Of a stretch of DNA of 8,675 nucleotides, positions 5,919 through 8,675 are shown piece after piece. The position numbers were made by a program, and so were the translations under genes. The first letter of the stretch is position 1. Every line of letters begins with the position of its first letter. The DNA is taken from the NCBI GenBank assembly GCA_046757965.1, contig JBHHZI010000139.1, positions 1 to 8,675 of the forward strand. Reading direction: 5' to 3'. The notes beneath the pieces are model-generated. The model made no database searches, was not told where the DNA came from, and worked only from the letters and a program-made list of their open reading frames with translations. This stretch comes from JBHHZI01 sp046757965 (GTDB lineage: Bacteria; Acidobacteriota; Polarisedimenticolia; SMYD01).

Positions 5919-6290
5919 ATGTTCGATCGCGGCAAGCCTGATGAGACGGAGCCCTTCGGCTGCCCGCCCGACCCGGGTGGCGGCCCGGCCCCGGCCCCGG
6001 CCCCATCGCGCACGGGCGATGAGGAACGGTTCTACAAGCACCACATGCTGCTGCGCACGCCGATGGTGGTGCTGACCACCGCGGGCCAGAAGCTGATCGG
6101 CTGGATCGAATGGTACGACCGGGATGTGGTCAAGCTGCACAGCATGACCGAGCCCAACCGGTTCATCCCCAAGGCGCGGATCAAGTACATCTACCGGCAT
6201 GAGGAGGATCCGGACTTCGTCGAACCGATCCCGACGCCGCCGCCGCTGGTGGCGCTCCCCGAGAGGCCCACGGGGCGCCGCGACCACTGA
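5919..6290 (+). CDS. Hfq/Sm-like RNA-binding protein with proline/alanine-rich N-terminal tail
   Basis: This 123-residue protein carries one Sm fold at about 36-94. FYKHHMLLRTPMVVLTTAGQ matches the Hfq N-terminal helix and first strand. KLIGWIEWYDRDVVKL (58-73) is the Sm1 pattern G-x-L-x-G-x-I-x-x-F/Y-D. RFIPKARIKYIYR (81-93) takes the place of Sm2. In E. coli Hfq, Sm2 carries YKHA; here it reads PKAR, keeping the Lys (85) but losing the His, and the loop before it is about two residues longer. These changes fall at the proximal face and rim of the Hfq ring, so uridine recognition may differ. The tail (1-34) holds Gly/Pro-rich and PAPAPAP stretches, and the C-terminal tail is also proline-rich; both look disordered. 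A role as an RNA chaperone is inferred from fold. Similar Hfq-like proteins are, to my memory, found in Acidobacteriota. It is 32 nt downstream of serA and ends 18 nt from the FBPase stop. Confidence 0.85.
   Translation: MFDRGKPDETEPFGCPPDPGGGPAPAPAPSRTGDEERFYKHHMLLRTPMVVLTTAGQKLIGWIEWYDRDVVKLHSMTEPNRFIPKARIKYIYRHEEDPDFVEPIPTPPPLVALPERPTGRRDH
5982..6004 (+). repeat. GGCCCC hexanucleotide tandem repeat coding PAPAPAP
   Basis: Three exact GGCCCC units (5987-6004) follow a partial unit GGCCC (5982-5986). They encode the Pro-Ala run in the N-terminal tail of the Hfq-like protein. The 6-nt unit means slippage would add or remove Pro-Ala pairs without a frameshift. Confidence 0.8.
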
Positions 6291-6308
6291 CTCGACGGCA
6301 GGCCGCCC

Positions 6309-7295
6309 TCACGACGGCCGGTGAAACGCCTCCGCGCGCTCGACCTCGGCGAGGTTCCCGATGAACAGGGGCGTGCGCTGGTGGAGTGCCGTCGGCGTGA
6401 TGTCCTCGATCGGGCCGGTGCCGTGGCTGGCGCCGCCGCCGGCCTGGCAGGCCAGAAAGGCCAGCGGGGCCGCCTCGTACAGCAGGCGTAACTTGCCGAG
6501 AGGATGATCCCGGTCGGCCGGATAGGCGAACACGCCGCCACGCAGCAGGTTCCGGTGGAAATCGGCCACCAGCGATCCGATGTAGCGAGCCGTGTACGTG
6601 CGACCGCTGTCGACGGGTGGGGAACGGAGGTCGTTCACCCAGGCCACGACGTCCGGGTCCCAGCGCGCCAGGTTCGAATCGTTGATCGAGTAGATCGAGG
6701 CTCGCGGTGGGAACCTGACCGCCGGGTGGGAGAGGATGAACGTGTCGTTGCGCGGGTTGAGTGTGAATCCATCCACGCCGCCGCCGGTGGAGAAGACCAT
6801 CAAGGTTGACGACCCGTAGATGACATACCCCGCGGCCGCCTGGTCGCGCCCCGGGCGCAGCAGGGCCGTGAGGTCGTCGGAGGGACCGCCGGCTGGAGGC
6901 CGGTGAACCGAGAATATGGTGCCGATGGGCGCGGCCACATCGATGTTCGACGAGCCGTCGAGGGGATCGAACAGAACCGCGAACCCGGTGCCCTCCGGGG
7001 CGGTGCCGGCGCGGATCGGGTCGGCAACCTCCTCGGAACCCATGACCGCCACCTCGCCGGTCGCCGCCAGGCAGTCGACCATGATGTCGTTGGCCAGGAC
7101 ATCGAGTTTCTGGACGGCTTCTCCCTGCACGTTCGTGTCCCCGGTTCCCCCGGTGATGTCGTCGAGACCCGCCCGGTTCACGCGGGCCGAGATCCGGCGG
7201 CCCGCCTCCGCGACGCCTTCGAGCACCGCCCGCAGGCCCGGGTCGATCTTCTTCCCGGCCAGAAACGGGCCGAGTGCAACCGGTGATGAGAGCAT
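6309..7295 (-). CDS. fbp: Class I fructose-1,6-bisphosphatase
   Basis: This enzyme hydrolyses fructose 1,6-bisphosphate to fructose 6-phosphate in gluconeogenesis or the Calvin cycle. The length of 328 residues is normal. Metal and phosphate-site motifs are intact: NVQGEAVQKLDVLAND (55-70), GSEE with Glu88/Glu89, and DPLDGSSNID (110-119) with Asp110 and Asp113. Substrate-site motifs follow: YVIYGSSTLMVFSTGGGVDGF (157-177), ARYIGSLVADFHRNLLRGG (236-254), YPADRDHPLGKLRLLYEAAP (258-277), and the closing LHQRTPLFIGN. ATG 7295 has GGAGG 8 nt upstream. It lies 39 nt after the aldolase gene on the same strand, so the two consecutive gluconeogenic enzymes are probably co-transcribed. Its stop converges on the Hfq-like gene. 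I could not tell from motifs alone whether AMP inhibition is retained. Confidence 0.97.
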   Translation of the reverse strand: MLSSPVALGPFLAGKKIDPGLRAVLEGVAEAGRRISARVNRAGLDDITGGTGDTNVQGEAVQKLDVLANDIMVDCLAATGEVAVMGSEEVADPIRAGTAPEGTGFAVLFDPLDGSSNIDVAAPIGTIFSVHRPPAGGPSDDLTALLRPGRDQAAAGYVIYGSSTLMVFSTGGGVDGFTLNPRNDTFILSHPAVRFPPRASIYSINDSNLARWDPDVVAWVNDLRSPPVDSGRTYTARYIGSLVADFHRNLLRGGVFAYPADRDHPLGKLRLLYEAAPLAFLACQAGGGASHGTGPIEDITPTALHQRTPLFIGNLAEVERAEAFHRPS

Positions 7296-7334
7296 GGCAG
7301 CATCCTCCGGAATCGCGGCGGTGCGCGTGAGGCG

Positions 7335-8675
7335 TCAGATACCTTCGGGACGGGGAAGCTGAATATCCCGCCGCACCACGAACCGGTCCACGGTCGAGCG
7401 CGTGCCCCGGACCGCGAGGCGATCGAAGAGAAACGAGAACTGCTCCTGCAGGGACCGGCCGATGGCCTCCCGTGCGCCGGCGTCCATCTCCCACAGTCGC
7501 CGCTTGAACGGGCCGAACGCCTTCTTCCGTGTCTTGTAGATGAACTGCTCGACGGTCTGGCCGTCGGCGCGCTCCGCCGCATGTTCCGCCTGCAGATGCT
7601 TGCGAATGTCGGTAAGGAGGTCCTGCGGAAACGAGGGGTGGCTGTAGATGATGTTCTGGAAACCGGTGGCCAGATGGATCTCCGCCGTCTCCACCTGGGG
7701 GAAACGATCGAAGAGCTGCGCCGGGAGCGTCGACGCTCCATGCTGGACGGCTCCGGCCATGCCGTACCGGTCGCGGGCGACGGAGGAGAGGCGTTCGAGC
7801 GTCTGGAAGTCGAGCTTCACGGCGGCGACCGTGCCGTCAGGCAACGGGATTCCCCCGTGGCTGGTGCCGGACTGGACGCTGATCTTGGACGGGCCGGCGC
7901 CTGTGCAACCGGTCTTCTCGAGGGTGCGGCGCAGGCCGTCCATGAAGGCCGCCAGTTCCTCCGGGGTGGAGTTCTTCTTGCCCACCTCGCCGATCTCGCC
8001 GCCGACGGATATGTCGATGCCGGCCGGCTGCAGGCTCCGGATCTGCGCAACGCACTGGGCGGCGCGCTCGTAGTTGACGCGCTGTTGCTCGTCGAGTGTG
8101 CCGCGCTCGAGGTCGACCAGGGTGGACGCGTCGATGTCGATGTTCATGAACCCGGCCTCGATGGCCTCCCGGGTCAGGTCGAGCACGGCCTGCGTCTCGG
8201 CCTCGGCGTCGGCGGCGTACCGGGATGGGTTGAACTGGAAATGATCCCCCTGGATGAAGAGGGGGCCGCGAAACCGTTCGCGCAGTGCCGCGGCGGTCAC
8301 CACCGCGATGTACTCGGCCGGCCGCTGATCCGTGTACCCGATCTCCGAGCGGGCGATCTCGAAGATCACGGCTCCGACGTCCGCGGCGACGGCCGCCCGG
8401 AAGGCGGCACGGGAGACATCGTAGGTCAGGCCACGGATGTTCATCGCCGGAACGGTGAACCCGGCGCACTCTCCCCGGCCTCGAGCGGTGTAGAGGTCCT
8501 GGATCGATGCGGACCAGATCCCGGCGGTGGCGGCGGCACGGCGGATCACCCAGCGGGCGGCGTCACGCAGCCTGGCCCCTTCGCCGAACACGGCGGTGGC
8601 CGCCATGCGATCCAGCTCCTCGCCTGACAGGCCGCCATGGTCCCGGGATGCGCCGCCGGCGTCGAGATCGACGCC
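7335..8675 (-). CDS. Class II (metal-dependent) fructose/tagatose-bisphosphate-type aldolase, long form (5' end at or beyond the window edge)
   Basis: This protein probably performs the reversible aldol condensation of dihydroxyacetone phosphate with an aldehyde phosphate. Using numbering from ATG 8606, class II motifs appear in order. GFTVPAMNIRG (49-59) replaces the usual N-terminal AFNV strand. IQGDHFQ (118-124) supplies the DH pair (Asp121, His122). FMNIDIDAST (153-162) matches the SVMIDAS strand. GGEIGEVG (202-209) carries a metal-near Glu. SGTSHGG (His250) and QHGAST (His289) match the two later zinc histidines, and Asn318 lies in GFQNI. A helical C-terminal extension of about 90 residues follows, so at 446 or more residues it exceeds typical FbaA/GatY enzymes (280-360). 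The frame has no stop or ATG/GTG/TTG between 8607 and the edge, so it probably continues. ATG 8606 with AGGAG 9 nt upstream is the alternative start. FBPase follows after 39 nt. The exact sugar substrate is unproven. Confidence 0.9.
   Translation of the reverse strand, partial: GVDLDAGGASRDHGGLSGEELDRMAATAVFGEGARLRDAARWVIRRAAATAGIWSASIQDLYTARGRGECAGFTVPAMNIRGLTYDVSRAAFRAAVAADVGAVIFEIARSEIGYTDQRPAEYIAVVTAAALRERFRGPLFIQGDHFQFNPSRYAADAEAETQAVLDLTREAIEAGFMNIDIDASTLVDLERGTLDEQQRVNYERAAQCVAQIRSLQPAGIDISVGGEIGEVGKKNSTPEELAAFMDGLRRTLEKTGCTGAGPSKISVQSGTSHGGIPLPDGTVAAVKLDFQTLERLSSVARDRYGMAGAVQHGASTLPAQLFDRFPQVETAEIHLATGFQNIIYSHPSFPQDLLTDIRKHLQAEHAAERADGQTVEQFIYKTRKKAFGPFKRRLWEMDAGAREAIGRSLQEQFSFLFDRLAVRGTRSTVDRFVVRRDIQLPRPEGI

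Noticed and set aside
4246..6006. 586-codon minus-strand frame opposite serA
   Set aside because: It is His/Arg/Gly-rich shadow sequence antisense to a confirmed gene, with no recognisable motif.
6301..6319. Possible terminator between the converging hfq-like and fbp genes
   Set aside because: GGCCG/CGGCC gives only a 5-bp stem with a 9-nt loop and no T-run on either strand, which is expected often by chance at this GC level.
6181..7494. Alternative minus-strand frame across fbp
   Set aside because: The fbp frame contains every class I FBPase motif; this one is Arg/Pro/Gly low complexity.
7581..8627. 348-codon plus-strand frame opposite the aldolase
   Set aside because: It is antisense to the aldolase with its metal-site motifs and shows no independent domain features.

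Overview
This GC-rich stretch of bacterial chromosome is densely coded and holds nine genes with short gaps. Two of them run off the window edges. The gene set is mostly housekeeping: RNA turnover, serine synthesis, Fe-S/glutaredoxin, gluconeogenesis and sugar-phosphate aldol chemistry. Two predicted lipoproteins point to a Gram-negative-type cell. The divergent Hfq/Sm-like protein and the long class II aldolase resemble versions I associate with Acidobacteriota and neighbouring deep-branching phyla. That placement rests on memory of family sequences and is tentative.

Layout: (1) On the plus strand, the C-terminal 310 codons of RNase G/E (2-934) overlap by 7 nt a class V PLP aminotransferase (928-2076). 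(2) On the minus strand, a tight four-gene run reads from right to left: a PsbP/DUF1795-like lipoprotein (4264-3557), an AsmA-like probable lipoprotein (3543-2761), BolA (2734-2444) and the monothiol CGFS glutaredoxin Grx4 (2421-2101). Gaps are 13, 26 and 22 nt, so this is very likely one operon. (3) On the plus strand, diverging from that operon across a 44-nt region, are long-form D-3-phosphoglycerate dehydrogenase serA (4309-5886) and, 32 nt later, an Hfq/Sm-like RNA-binding protein (5919-6290). (4) On the minus strand, converging on the Hfq-like gene with an 18-nt gap, are a class II fructose-bisphosphate-type aldolase (7335 to beyond 8675) and class I fructose-1,6-bisphosphatase (7295-6309).

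How the genes fit together: the aminotransferase and SerA can supply the first two steps of phosphoglycerate-to-serine synthesis, although the BolA/Grx operon on the other strand lies between them. BolA and Grx4 are known partners that share a [2Fe-2S] cluster. Their co-transcription with two uncharacterised envelope proteins is the least expected association here. Aldolase plus FBPase catalyse consecutive gluconeogenic (or Calvin-type) steps. RNase G and the Hfq-like protein both belong to RNA metabolism but are not adjacent.

I see no tRNA, rRNA, CRISPR array, insertion sequence or phage gene, and no intergenic stretch over 50 bases. I do not see a clearly new multi-gene system. The points most worth a second look are the envelope/BolA/Grx4 operon, the 14-bp palindrome in the serA divergent promoter, the TANNNT boxes just upstream of several starts (a leaderless-transcript signature), the altered Sm2 motif of the Hfq-like protein, and the oversized aldolase.
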